In this document: piece after piece, positions 31,101-41,093 of the stretch | Layout: every line of letters begins with the position of its first letter | Numbering within the stretch: position 1 is the stretch's first letter | Source: an uncultured Neglectibacter sp. | Lineage (GTDB): Bacteria > Bacillota > Clostridia > Oscillospirales > Acutalibacteraceae | Reading direction: 5' to 3' | DNA length: 64,000 bases | Assembly (NCBI GenBank): GCA_946554335.1 | Contig: CAMNSA010000013.1 | Location: 1 to 64,000, forward strand | Notes under the pieces: generated by a model | Databases searched by the model: none | The model's input: only the letters and a program-made list of their open reading frames with translations | Told to the model about the DNA's origin: nothing | Program-made: the position numbers and the translations under genes

Positions 31101-34100
31101 CGGTGATGGAGGGCGTCTTGCCTGCGGGAGAACCGTCGGTATCCCACGCCATCACATTGATGCGGAACTTGCTGTCGCTTCCGCTGCGGTCAACCAGGAG
31201 GTAAGGCTTACCGGATGAGTCGGTCAGCACTCTGTTTCCGGGTACATTGTAAGCGTCTGCTCCCGCGGGAAGCTTGATGTCAGGGCTTCTGTTGAAGGTG
31301 ATATACTCGTTGTTGTCGGCGTCTCTGAGCGCGGTGTCCCAATGATATCTGGCCGCCGCGGCGTCATGGCCGGTCCAGGAGGCGGACAGAGTGTTGAGCT
31401 TCTGTACATCCGCGCTGGTGCTGGAGTAGCCATAGGAGAAGCCGCTTGCCGATACGGTGTAGCTCTTTCCTAAGCTTCTCTCCAAGCCCGCCTCGGTGCT
31501 GCCGTCATAGCCGCCCGTGCTGGTCTTGGGTCCGGTGGAGGAAATGGATTTGACCTTCACCTGATACACCATATCGCTGTTGAGCCCCGTCCAGGAGACA
31601 AATGCGCCGTTTCTGGTATTGGCCTGAGCCAGCTTTTCAGTGGCGGCCTTGTTGAAGGTATCGTCCCGCACATAGGTCTTGGCGCCGTCCGCCGCGGTGA
31701 CCACATTGTAGGCCTCCAGATACAGAACATACTTCTGAGACCGGGAGGTGGTGGTACTGTCCGTATTCACAAACAGGTCGATTCTGCCGGTGTTGATGGT
31801 AGAACCCATGACGCTGTGCATGGAAACGGTGATCCCGGTAGGCCAGGCGGGATAGGTCATGGCCTGCTCGTAAAGTCCCTGACAGGCCGTGGCCGTGATC
31901 AGGCTCTGCATGGCGGCAAGCTTCGCTTCTGCCTGTGTCAGGGCGCTGCCGGTAGCGGTAGTGCCTGTGGCGGGGTCGATCTTGTTGACCGCCTGATAAT
32001 ACTCTTCCGTGACCGCTCTCCGGCGGGAGCCGGTGCCGGCCGTATTCACATAGGCATAGCTGTAATCATAGATGCTGTCGCCTCTCAAAGTGCTTCCCGG
32101 ATTCCCCACGCCCAGATCCGTATAGCTGTTGGTACCCTGCGGCACGCTGGTCAGATAGGTGCCGTCACGGTAGATCTGCACGCTGGTAACGTCGCTGGGA
32201 GGATCCATCCAGTAGAGGACGATATCGCCGCCGGGCTCCTGCTGCTCCTTGAACCAGAAGGAGTTTTCGGGGGGCGCGCTGGGGCTGATCTGGATATCCA
32301 GAACATTCTCCAGGTTGATGGCCGTCTCCTGTCCGGACGCGTTTCTCGCCATGATCTGGAAGTAGTAGTGCGTGCCGGCCTCCAGCCCATGCACGGCGAA
32401 CTGGTCCATATCGTCCAGCTTCGCCCAGCCGTTCGCACCGTTGTCCTCATTGGCGGGACGGGCGCCCTGCATGTTGTCATAGGTGGAGTAGTAAACCAGA
32501 TACTCGGTGTTGTCCGGGAGATTGCCTCTGCCGTCCACTCTGATCTGTACGGTCTTGGTGGTGACGTCAGCGCCGCCGTCCTCCTCGTACAGGCCCAGCA
32601 TCACAGGCACATTGGCCTTGGTGTATGCCGTGGAGGAGCTTACGCCGTAGTTTCCGGAAGCGTCATAGGCTCTCACGGTCACCGTGTACTGGCGGTTGGG
32701 CTCCAGCGGGATCGCCTCGCTGCCGTCGGCGGGCTGAATCTCATAGAAGGTGTAGTTGACTTCCTTCTGTCTGGGTGTAAAGGCGCTGGTATGCACGCCG
32801 TCGCTGATCTGGAACTGATAGGGCTTCTCTGCCAGCACATCGTTATCGCTGACGTTGTTAGCCGTCACTTCCAGGCGGTGAGTGGTGACCTCCTCGCCCT
32901 TGACGCGCTCAGCAAAGCGCACCTGCAGGCTGTGAGAACCCACGATATCCCGGAAGGTGTAAGAGGACACCTTGCCGATCTCAGCGCCGTCCACCGTGAC
33001 GGAGCGGATCTCAAAGCCGTCCACCGGCACGATCTCGTAGGTGACGGTAGCCCCCTCCGGGATCACGCCGTAGCCGTCCGTGCGGCGGATCATGCCGCCT
33101 CTGCCGGGCGTGGCAATGGTTTCCACCTGGGCGACCTTCAGTTTATAGCTGACGGAAATACCGCAGCCGTCCGCTGTGATATACGCTTTGATGCTGTAGC
33201 TGCCGTTGCCCAGGTCGGTAAGCTCGGTGTCAATGTCCACGGGGCGGGAAGTAATTCCTCTGCTCTCCTCGTACATCGTGACCGTGTCGATCTCATAGCC
33301 GGGATCCGGCGTCAGGACGAATTCGATCTCGTCGCCCTGCATTACCATCGTGCCATCCTCCGGGGTGATGCTGCCGTGGCCCTGCCCGTCGCTTCCGGGC
33401 TCTACCACTGCGGAAAGCTCGGCAGCCGCGCTCTCGTCGATGATCGTAAAGCCTACCGTGACCTCGAAGTCCTTCTCAGGCGCCACAAACTGATAGGTGG
33501 CAGGCGCTCCGTCCAGATTCTCCGTCACGCCGTCCACTGTGACCTTCGCGGCCTTGTAGTTGGTGCTGGGGCTGAACAGCAGCAGCGCCTTTTCTCCGCC
33601 GTACAGCAGATAGGTGCCGTCCGGGTTCTTCCCCGCATAAGCGTCAGAGGAGGGGTCGATCTGAGCGGTCGAGCCCTGAGAGCCTGTGGTCCTCACCGTG
33701 ACGGTATAGGCGGTAAGCTGCTTCCAGGAGAGGTTCACCTCCGTGTCCTCCGTCACATTGCTTACCGTATAGTGGTAAGCGCCGCTTGCGAAGGTCGCGG
33801 TGAGCTCAGCCGTGATGTCCTGGGCCTCGCTCTCACCTCTCTGGATCGTCGCCGAGTCTACCCGGTATCCCGGGAAGGGAGTGATCGTCAGGGTGGCGCT
33901 TTCGCCGTCCGTGATCGCGCCCGCGCCGGTGATCGTACCGGCCATGTCGTTGTCGGTGATCACTCTCAGACGATGGGTCCCGTCTGACTGGGCAGCCGCC
34001 TTTCTCACGCTGCTTCTCGCGCTGGCAGCTCTCATGCCGGTGGCTCCTGCCAGAGCGCTCTTCATGGAGACCTCCCGAAGAACGGCCTGAGGCTCGCTTG

Positions 34101-37100
34101 CGGGTTCGACCTCCGTATTCTCTTTCTGGAACTGGACGGTGAGCAGAGCGTCCGTCTGCACCTTGTTGACCGTCAGCCCGAAGCTGCCGTCCCCGTTGTC
34201 CGTCAGGGCGTCAAGGCCGATCTCGCTCTGTCCGTAGGTGATGCTGCCGATGACCCAGCCCTTCTCCGGGGTGATGAGGAAGCTCTTATCCTCTCCCAGA
34301 GGCACTGCGATCACAGTATCGGCGGTGTTGGGGCCGCTGTTGTCCACTGCGTACAGCGTTCCCTCTCCCTTGGTGAAGAGTCCGATGAGATAGGTCTCGT
34401 AAGGTGTATCGTCGCTGATCTTCGCCTCCACGCTGGGTGCGGGCACCACAGGATTGGTGGCGTCGATCTGAATGGTGGTCGTCACCTCTTCGCTGGTATT
34501 CCCGGCCTTATCCATAGCCCGGATGCGCACATTATAGGTGCCGGTCTTGTCAAGCACCATCTGATGGGCGCTGAGGTCTTTGGTAGGAGTATCCAGCTCA
34601 TGCCAGGAAGCGCCGTTGTCATAGGTCCAGGAGTAATAGGCGCCGTCCATATAGTTATCGGTGGAATCCGCCACGCGGATATTCACCTGCTGGGTCCTGG
34701 TGCCCACACGGTAGCTGGTACCGGTGGTGTTGTCGGTAAAGGTGACGTTGGGCTTCGTGGGAGGCTCCAGGTCAAGCTCGAATTCCACGGTTCTCTGGGC
34801 GCTCACCGCTCCCGCGCCGTTGATAACGGCCGCGGTAACGCGGTAATAATTGGTCTCATTCAGGGTGATGGTGCTGCCGGGAGCCATCTCACGGTTCTCC
34901 AGCGTCACACTGTTTCCGGCCTGCGTCAGAGTATAGGGAAGCCAGCTGGAACCGCTGCGGTAATACACGCTGTAGCGGATATTTGCCGAGTTGGTCATGT
35001 CCGCCGCGCGGTAGATATCCTCGTAATAGAGCTTTCCGGTAGAGGAATCTGCCGGGTCGTATCCGCCGCTGGAGTTCTGCTTAAAGTAGTTCTGCCTGGG
35101 CCCGAACTTCACCGTCACGGCGGAGTTCGCCGCATAGTTGAGGCCGTCGGGAGACGACTGCTTGTCGGTGTCGCGGTTCGCGCCCTGATCATAGAAGCCC
35201 GTCTCGTTGGAGATATAGGCCACTTTCGCGCCACTGCCGTTGCTTACCGTGATCTCAGGCGGCATGGGCTGGGAGGTGGTAAACTTGATATCTTCGATCT
35301 TGGTGGGCTTTGTCTCGTTTGCGCCTGTAATAGCCGCCGTGTTGTCCGTGCGGTTATCATAGGCCCAGATGGCGATGCTGATGGAAAGGCTGGATTGCCC
35401 GGCCTTCAAAACGGACTTGCTGAGGTTGATGGTGGTCTCGTTGTCCGTCCCGGTAAGCTGGGTATCCGGCACCTTCACCGTTGCGCTCTTGGCGTCCGCC
35501 ACCTGTGTCAGCGTCCCGTTAGTTTCCAGCTTATAATACTTATCCGGGTTTCCGCTGACGTTCTTCGTATAGAGGTAATAGGCATAGCCCGCAAGCTTGC
35601 CCTCGGAGTCCTTGGAGCCGCTGACTGTCATGCGGATGGACCTTGAGCCGTCCGTCACGTCCAGATACTTGCTGGCCTCATAGTCGCTGAGGGTCTCTGT
35701 TCCGTCAGAAGCCTTGGTCACCGTGTTGGTCACCACGATTTGAGGCACAGGGGCATAGGTATCCGCCGAGAAGTAGATGGCGCGGGCGGAGGCGTCTGTA
35801 ATGGCTTCCGCTTTTGTAGAACTTGCGGTAGCATATCCCCAGGCCGTCTCGGTGACCTGCAGCACCATATTGGAGTCCTTGGGTACAAACTTGCTGATAA
35901 AGTCATAGGAAATGGTCCACACACCGCCGGTAGAGGTAGGCCCGACACCCGTGATGGTGCCGCCGGTAAGGGTGGGCTTCGTCACACAGGTGAGCACTGT
36001 ATAGGTTTTGGCTGTCGTCTCACCCGGAGCCGTCAGGCTGACCGTATAGTTCTCGGTAGCCGCGTCACGGGTCAGAGGAATATAGTTATCGTTCCTGCTG
36101 GCAAGCTTGTAGCTTGCTCCCAGGTCGATGGCCCAGGACACGGCAAAGTTCTTGCCCTGAGGCTGGCTGCTTTCCCGGGTCACCTCAATGCGCTTGTTCA
36201 CCTCTCGAGAGGCGGCGATGGCCGTGTCGTACATGAACACCTTGTCAAGGGTGATGGCGGAAAGAGGCGGGTTGGTCACTGGCTGGCTCTTCTCCGTGAT
36301 ATTCCTCTGGCAGATATCGCTCACATGGTTTGCGCACTGTTCATAGGTGTAGCCGATGACGGAGCCATCGCCTCCGTAAAGGGCCTTGCGCCTTGCCACC
36401 ACATCGGTGACTCTCTCGTAGACGGTGAGCACCATATTGGCTGCAAGCTTCGTGTACTTTCCGCCGGTCAGAGTGGAGATAGAGGCGCCGTTGACATCAT
36501 TGGTGCTCCAGTCCGTGGAGACGATCTTCACCAGCTCGCCGCTGGAATTGGTGGTCAGCACCTCATAGCGCCACTCACGCTTCACAATACCTGCGATCTG
36601 CACGCCGTTCTCCGTCACGATCCCGCCCGGTTCTTTCCTGCTGTCCGGATCATAGGAGGAGTCCGTAATGGAGAGCACATCCTCTCCGGAGGACCCCTGG
36701 GCGATGGTGCCGTTGAACAGGGCCACCGGCTTCTGGTTCACCACGAAGTCGAAGATGGCGTCCTCCGGGTCAAGCTGGCCGTTCAGGACCGCGTCTCTGT
36801 CCGGAGCGAAATAGATGGTATAGCGGCCGGGCAGGGTGATGTTGAATTCCAAAGCGTCGGAATAGCTGCCGTTTCTGATATCCAGCTCATTTCCTGCGCC
36901 CAGGGCGTCATGCACCATGTACCAGCGCCCCGCAGGATAGTCCGGGTTCGCGGAGGAGGTGAGATACTTCTCCGGCGTCACCTCGAACTTCATGCTGCCG
37001 ATATCGTCCATGGTGAACACCGTGCCCTTGCCGGACACCATATTCTTTACCGGTGTGCTGCCCGTGGCGTCATAGCCGAAAGCGTCAAAATACTGGGTGG

Positions 37101-40100
37101 TAATATAGGTGGCCACCTCGTCGATCTGCTGGGCATCCGAGTTGCTGGTCTTCTCATACATGCCCACACGGGCGATCTCCGCTGCCGTGGCGTTCTCACC
37201 GGCAATGCGCTTTAAGAAGGCTATGGTCTCCGGCTCGTTTGAGGCAACACCCCAGCCGATATACCGGGCCTTGTCGTTGTTTAAGCGCCACTGGATCTGA
37301 GAGGTCAGGGCTGGGTCCTTAAAGTCCTCCACCGCGCTATTGGAGATGTTGGCGATGAACTTGGCCTTACCGCTGCCCCACTGAGGCTCCGTAACCACCT
37401 GGGCCAGCGTTCTGGTGGCGGTGACCACCATAGAGATGTCCGAGAACGTGACACGGGTCTCGCGCTGGCAGCTGTGGCTCCCGTAGCCTACATAGGGGCC
37501 GAAGCCGTAGCAGTTGGTGTCTGTGACCTGGCTTCCGCCCACGGTGGGACGGGGAACGTGCACCTGCTGCATCAGGAACTGGCCCTGGTTCTCAAAGGCG
37601 GCCTCGGTGCAGTTACCCTTGCCGTTGGTGTATTCCACATCCACATACTCGCCGTCCATAGTGAGGCGGAAGTTTTTCACCTTTTGAGCGGTATCCGGGA
37701 AAGCCACTGCATCCACTTTCGTGTACGCATGTGTTCCGCCGCTCTGTACCTCAGAGGCAACATCCACATCCGCGAACTTTTCTATGGCCACGGAAAGGTT
37801 GGCAGTCTGCGTTCCCGTAACGTCTGTCACGGTGTTTCCGGGCGTCTGCCCCTTGGTAATGGCCAATCGATAACCGGACATTACCCAGGTGCTGCCGTTC
37901 TGGCGGATGGTGGTGTTAAACAGGAAGCCGGACTGATAGTAGGTATGGAAATTGGCTTTTCCCGTGTCCATGGAGAACATGATGACCTTTTTCGCCTGGT
38001 TGTCAAAGGGCAGGTACAGCCAGTTGGTCATAGCGATGTTGGCATGGCCCACAAAGAGGATCTCCTGGAAAGCGCCTTTATCCGCCTTGTCCGCAGCGCT
38101 AGTCATATCAATGATGTGATGGGGTCGCCACAAGCAGGAACCGGTTTTTCCGTCGGAATACGCAACGAATTCGCCGGGAGTGCTCTCATATCTTCCCAGG
38201 CCACTAGTGTCTGCGTTTTGATAGATATAGCCGTCTGCATCAGGTCCGCTGGAAGAATTACTGCTCACATCGTAGAACTTCCAGGCCGAGGTGTCCTGCT
38301 GGGCGGAGGCTGACTTCATGCCCTGGATGTTCACCTGCTCCGGCTTATAGATGGAGTATTCGCTTGCGTACTTTTCATAGGGGCAGTTCTGGTCATGACA
38401 GCGCCCGGAGCAGCTGATGTCGCTGGCAAAAGAGGTGCCGTCTGTCCAGCTTGCGAAGCCCCAGTGACAGGTGTGATCCTTCACCAGCAGATAGGGGTTG
38501 AAGTTATCCGCGCCGGGAGTGGCGGAGCCGCCCGTGCCGAAATATTTCTCGTTGATCTTCTTGGCCGCCGCGTTCTTCAGCTGAGGGGTCAGATCGGCCG
38601 TCTTCATATTGGAGTTTCCAACGGCCAGGGCCACCTCGATGCCCACATGCTGGATCTCCGCCACCGCCTGGGGGGTCTTGCCCACGGTACGCATGATCAC
38701 CGGGTCAGAGGAGAGGGACACATTTCTCATATTGTCCACTGCCCGCACCAGAATGGTCTGGTAGTCGTCATAGGCCGCGCTCAGGTCAAAGGCCACGTCA
38801 TACTGGAAGGTCTCCGTGTTGGTATAGGAGCCGGGCTGATACACCAGCACCGCCCCGTCCGTATCGGTATAGCTCGTCTGGCTCTTGAAGGAAAGCCAGG
38901 TAAGGCCGCCGTCTGTGGAGAATTCATAGCCTGCCAGCTTCTTGCCCGTTACCGGGTTGGATTTGGCAAAGATCCACACCTTGTCGTTGGTATAGGTACG
39001 GTTGTCATAGGGGCCATAGCCCCCGTCCATTACCCTCGCAAGGCGCACCTGGGGTGTTTCGGGCACAGAAAGGTCCACTCTCAGGTAGAAGGAGGTCACA
39101 CCGGAAACGCGGTCCGCCTGGTCCACCGCCGTGGCGTCTACCCGATAGTAGCCGTCCTTGGCCACCGTAAAGGTGCCCATGCCGTCTTCCCCGATAGCCA
39201 CGCCGGTATCGCTGACAAAGGTGGCCGTCCCATGGTCTCTCTGGGTGAAGTTGGCCATCTGTGCGTATACCTGGGGAATGGTATTGCCGTAAACCACCGC
39301 GTCGCGGGTGGTGAGATGGTACATGGTATAGGAGTATTCCTTCAGTCCGCTGCCCGTCTCCACAGAGCCGGAAATGCGGATCTTCACACTGCCGCCTGCG
39401 CCGCCCACAGGCTCGTCAGTGTCGGTTACGACCTCTTCCACCGGGTTCCCGTCAGAATCGGTCACAAGGTTTCCTTCCTCGTCCAGCTTGGCCGCCAGCG
39501 CTTCTACCACAGGCGCGCTGGGAGGAGTGGAGTCCACAGAGAAGGAATCGGAGAACCGATAGACGCTGTAGCCGGAAATCAGGTCTGTCAGCACCAGCTT
39601 ATAGGCGCATTGGGCGCTGTCCAGCAGGGTATTTCCGGAGGGATCCGCCGGGTCGGCGGTAAGGGTATAGCGGGTGGAAAGCTCAATGTTTCGGGAGATC
39701 TCCCCCGTTTCCGCGTCCAGCAGGTTCCGGGTATTGCTCCAGATCTCCGTCCACTGGCTCTCGTCGTGCTCTCCGTCCGAGCTGATCTGCCGGTGAGAGG
39801 TAAAGTACAGCGTGGCCTTTACCCGGGGGCCTGTGACCTCTCCCAGATCCTCCGCTGTCGTCACCGTTTCGTCGTAGCCGGTATAGTTATAGGTGCTCAG
39901 CAGGGAGATATTCATGGTCTCTCCGTCCGCTCCGCCCTTATAGCTCTTGGTCACATTGCCCACGCCGAAGGTGTTGATCACCGGCTTGTCGTAGCTAATG
40001 GTGATGGGGTCGGTGGTGGTGTAGCTGGCGTTCTTTCCATCAGTGATGAACACGCCGCGCACCTCATAGGTTGTGCCCGCGTCAAAGCCTGTCACCGTAA

Positions 40101-41061
40101 CGGGAAGATCCGCAAACTTTTCGTCCTTGGAAAGCTCGCTGCCAAGCTCGCCCACCTTCACGATCTTCGTGGAGGAGGACCACTGCTCAGAGGACTTCTT
40201 GAGCTGATAGCCGTATTCCACGCCGTCCTGGATCTCGTCGCTGTAGTCCGTAACGCGCATGACGAAGGAAGCCTCGCCGCCGTTTTTGTCCTGAGGCTCA
40301 AGAAGAGTGTCGTCTTCGCCCTGATAGGTGATCTGCACGGTGTCCGGGTCGATCTCGCCGGTTGCGTAGCTGTAGAACTTCACCGTACAGCTGTACTCGT
40401 TTACCGTGCGGTAACGCCTGTCATTGGGCGCAAAGCTGCTCCAGCGCCCCGGCACTGCCTCCAGATTAAAGCCCATGGCTTGCTTGTCGCCGTTGGTGGT
40501 GTTATAGGCCTTGATGACCAGCTTCACGGAAGCGTCTGTCGCCCCCTTGGTTTTATCAAAGCTCAGAGACAGCTTTCTCATCATGCTGTTAAAGTCGCTG
40601 TAAGAAATGCCGTTCTTGTTCTGATAGCTGATCGTCGTCTGAGAAGCGCTTACCGCGGGATCCTTCCAGTTCTTATCAGTTCCCGCGTCCACCTTGAACT
40701 GCACAGGGCTGTTTTGGTTGACGCCCACCGCGGCGATGTCCATGCGCTTGATTCCCTGGAAATTATAGCGCGCCGCATACTCCGCGTAAAAGATGTCGTC
40801 GTTATAGAAATTCACCTGTGCATCCGTGGAAAAGGTCGCGTATCCTTCCACACGGCTGTCGTCCTCATTGCCCTCCTCATCCACTGCGTACTTCTCATTG
40901 ATGGTGTGGATGTGGTAGTAAGAGGTGGTGGTAGTACCGCCGTCTCCCGGCGCCGCCCAGGCAGGAAGGGCGATCAGCAGTGCTGCCAGAAAGGCAACCG
41001 CTGCAAGCCCTAAGTGCCGGACTCGGCGAAATGTGACTTTCTTTCCGTTACATTTTTTCAT
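28168..41061 (-). CDS. Secreted 4,297-aa multidomain surface protein with C-terminal dockerin
   Basis: The ATG at 41061 has AGGAGG at 41072-41077 (10-nt spacing) and lies 32 bp after the SLH gene stop, so the two are co-transcribed. Residues 1-36 are a Sec signal peptide ending AWA-A. Fn3/Ig-like domains follow. At residues ~855-900 is a Cys/His-rich patch (HTCHW, CSGRCHDQNC). A PKD-like stretch near 1,400-1,450 comes before more Ig-like domains. Four InlB-like divergent repeats lie at ~2,200-2,720, then several Fn3 domains. A carboxypeptidase-regulatory-like beta domain (~4,100-4,210) ends the rigid part. Residues ~4,213-4,285 form a dockerin: two calcium-loop halves (DVNNDGRVNQQD and DYNYNGIVNALD), each with its helix. 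Dockerins bind cohesins, so this protein is probably docked onto another surface protein. It has no SLH or sortase signal of its own. No enzyme domain is recognisable. Confidence 0.92.
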   Translation of the reverse strand: MKKCNGKKVTFRRVRHLGLAAVAFLAALLIALPAWAAPGDGGTTTTSYYHIHTINEKYAVDEEGNEDDSRVEGYATFSTDAQVNFYNDDIFYAEYAARYNFQGIKRMDIAAVGVNQNSPVQFKVDAGTDKNWKDPAVSASQTTISYQNKNGISYSDFNSMMRKLSLSFDKTKGATDASVKLVIKAYNTTNGDKQAMGFNLEAVPGRWSSFAPNDRRYRTVNEYSCTVKFYSYATGEIDPDTVQITYQGEDDTLLEPQDKNGGEASFVMRVTDYSDEIQDGVEYGYQLKKSSEQWSSSTKIVKVGELGSELSKDEKFADLPVTVTGFDAGTTYEVRGVFITDGKNASYTTTDPITISYDKPVINTFGVGNVTKSYKGGADGETMNISLLSTYNYTGYDETVTTAEDLGEVTGPRVKATLYFTSHRQISSDGEHDESQWTEIWSNTRNLLDAETGEISRNIELSTRYTLTADPADPSGNTLLDSAQCAYKLVLTDLISGYSVYRFSDSFSVDSTPPSAPVVEALAAKLDEEGNLVTDSDGNPVEEVVTDTDEPVGGAGGSVKIRISGSVETGSGLKEYSYTMYHLTTRDAVVYGNTIPQVYAQMANFTQRDHGTATFVSDTGVAIGEDGMGTFTVAKDGYYRVDATAVDQADRVSGVTSFYLRVDLSVPETPQVRLARVMDGGYGPYDNRTYTNDKVWIFAKSNPVTGKKLAGYEFSTDGGLTWLSFKSQTSYTDTDGAVLVYQPGSYTNTETFQYDVAFDLSAAYDDYQTILVRAVDNMRNVSLSSDPVIMRTVGKTPQAVAEIQHVGIEVALAVGNSNMKTADLTPQLKNAAAKKINEKYFGTGGSATPGADNFNPYLLVKDHTCHWGFASWTDGTSFASDISCSGRCHDQNCPYEKYASEYSIYKPEQVNIQGMKSASAQQDTSAWKFYDVSSNSSSGPDADGYIYQNADTSGLGRYESTPGEFVAYSDGKTGSCLWRPHHIIDMTSAADKADKGAFQEILFVGHANIAMTNWLYLPFDNQAKKVIMFSMDTGKANFHTYYQSGFLFNTTIRQNGSTWVMSGYRLAITKGQTPGNTVTDVTGTQTANLSVAIEKFADVDVASEVQSGGTHAYTKVDAVAFPDTAQKVKNFRLTMDGEYVDVEYTNGKGNCTEAAFENQGQFLMQQVHVPRPTVGGSQVTDTNCYGFGPYVGYGSHSCQRETRVTFSDISMVVTATRTLAQVVTEPQWGSGKAKFIANISNSAVEDFKDPALTSQIQWRLNNDKARYIGWGVASNEPETIAFLKRIAGENATAAEIARVGMYEKTSNSDAQQIDEVATYITTQYFDAFGYDATGSTPVKNMVSGKGTVFTMDDIGSMKFEVTPEKYLTSSANPDYPAGRWYMVHDALGAGNELDIRNGSYSDALEFNITLPGRYTIYFAPDRDAVLNGQLDPEDAIFDFVVNQKPVALFNGTIAQGSSGEDVLSITDSSYDPDSRKEPGGIVTENGVQIAGIVKREWRYEVLTTNSSGELVKIVSTDWSTNDVNGASISTLTGGKYTKLAANMVLTVYERVTDVVARRKALYGGDGSVIGYTYEQCANHVSDICQRNITEKSQPVTNPPLSAITLDKVFMYDTAIAASREVNKRIEVTRESSQPQGKNFAVSWAIDLGASYKLASRNDNYIPLTRDAATENYTVSLTAPGETTAKTYTVLTCVTKPTLTGGTITGVGPTSTGGVWTISYDFISKFVPKDSNMVLQVTETAWGYATASSTKAEAITDASARAIYFSADTYAPVPQIVVTNTVTKASDGTETLSDYEASKYLDVTDGSRSIRMTVSGSKDSEGKLAGYAYYLYTKNVSGNPDKYYKLETNGTLTQVADAKSATVKVPDTQLTGTDNETTINLSKSVLKAGQSSLSISIAIWAYDNRTDNTAAITGANETKPTKIEDIKFTTSQPMPPEITVSNGSGAKVAYISNETGFYDQGANRDTDKQSSPDGLNYAANSAVTVKFGPRQNYFKQNSSGGYDPADSSTGKLYYEDIYRAADMTNSANIRYSVYYRSGSSWLPYTLTQAGNSVTLENREMAPGSTITLNETNYYRVTAAVINGAGAVSAQRTVEFELDLEPPTKPNVTFTDNTTGTSYRVGTRTQQVNIRVADSTDNYMDGAYYSWTYDNGASWHELDTPTKDLSAHQMVLDKTGTYNVRIRAMDKAGNTSEEVTTTIQIDATNPVVPAPSVEAKISDDTPYETYLIGLFTKGEGTLYAVDNSGPNTADTVIAVPLGEDKSFLITPEKGWVIGSITYGQSEIGLDALTDNGDGSFGLTVNKVQTDALLTVQFQKENTEVEPASEPQAVLREVSMKSALAGATGMRAASARSSVRKAAAQSDGTHRLRVITDNDMAGTITGAGAITDGESATLTITPFPGYRVDSATIQRGESEAQDITAELTATFASGAYHYTVSNVTEDTEVNLSWKQLTAYTVTVRTTGSQGSTAQIDPSSDAYAGKNPDGTYLLYGGEKALLLFSPSTNYKAAKVTVDGVTENLDGAPATYQFVAPEKDFEVTVGFTIIDESAAAELSAVVEPGSDGQGHGSITPEDGTMVMQGDEIEFVLTPDPGYEIDTVTMYEESRGITSRPVDIDTELTDLGNGSYSIKAYITADGCGISVSYKLKVAQVETIATPGRGGMIRRTDGYGVIPEGATVTYEIVPVDGFEIRSVTVDGAEIGKVSSYTFRDIVGSHSLQVRFAERVKGEEVTTHRLEVTANNVSDNDVLAEKPYQFQISDGVHTSAFTPRQKEVNYTFYEIQPADGSEAIPLEPNRQYTVTVRAYDASGNYGVSSSTAYTKANVPVMLGLYEEDGGADVTTKTVQIRVDGRGNLPDNTEYLVYYSTYDNMQGARPANEDNGANGWAKLDDMDQFAVHGLEAGTHYYFQIMARNASGQETAINLENVLDIQISPSAPPENSFWFKEQQEPGGDIVLYWMDPPSDVTSVQIYRDGTYLTSVPQGTNSYTDLGVGNPGSTLRGDSIYDYSYAYVNTAGTGSRRRAVTEEYYQAVNKIDPATGTTATGSALTQAEAKLAAMQSLITATACQGLYEQAMTYPAWPTGITVSMHSVMGSTINTGRIDLFVNTDSTTTSRSQKYVLYLEAYNVVTAADGAKTYVRDDTFNKAATEKLAQANTRNGAFVSWTGLNSDMVYQVKVKSISSTGPKTSTGGYDGSTEAGLERSLGKSYTVSASGFSYGYSSTSADVQKLNTLSASWTGHDAAAARYHWDTALRDADNNEYITFNRSPDIKLPAGADAYNVPGNRVLTDSSGKPYLLVDRSGSDSKFRINVMAWDTDGSPAGKTPSITGEMSGVSGSAGKLTSLPATESEAAGSYYQVVFDASRMKTGVYDRVTMKVTDGEVGKEVVLTGLRIVVNQGYPSITVDGGNSTRLMEEGKTYPEKTVSVSAQVNLGSGDGASLRQVRTLVLGDVFKSYFGTDDYNAILNGMVNGSLDIMNGAIKVMGLEWVNAHRVTGGGLSAADAGTVIDSVAPPITSYFKVEKDVYDSVLAANPDKVSTDTLINGTVNYWVETEYALANNLCLWLTRTAEGVTVNNVLDDPRNPFPVKLTAAFGGNVSSSTIYFKVVEPSFMKVHSNKYWTWDVNRPSEEYEVYANEQETIGEVFAAATGNDVPPVEDFDTVKDQPAYRVRFKDDPDWYSLSMEELEGDGREVEEYQTFRLLDSQVDVYNKTIVGTVELNTGAYSRVERSFVIASTTEAFDPAVDEQTPGEQIEVTITSGNRQTIPSGYYNFRLNNLTPNQTYFLWTGYILNENGTNKTYYSKQYVTVTTNHTYSASYFGFDQKQESYKELDVEEGAQQNIVVHIVRQGDISETAAKLNVTGVYYKADQFGNLLLDEDGNPIPVENVTLAKEAMNFMGGDSASVVFTKSNSDTDRTIGLTITGNSKKQGHMILRLTLEVDRTAAETQGYNYISQSGETMDVFLQDDEDEVTAFRLGIINPEIDGEKQLTEVPNAAGGIFYYEYQFPGAQVGFTGGETTFYYENTGNGELSNINAKIYKKRGDKSEESTDFRIVGIEGAYLPTKDTVEGATGSVVVTAESNLEDGVYEGWICFGADNVNTQDEVWLKVTQVIGQSTLRGRIYTTSYEPTDYERVGKATVSLYSGSTSPSLNKPPLYTTTTDEYGGTFEIPNILNRGVSGSDGRYYIVVQRDGYVMYNGLEKIGSQLQLTADSATYEFSLQLIGGDVNNDGRVNQQDMAEFVKYFNQAYNINADLAHATKEEVDAYKALLRCDYNYNGIVNALDRQVLQKNLTKTGNSYGVVKPEKVS

Positions 41062-41093
41062 GAAAACCCAACCTCCTTGTTTTCATTACTTGC

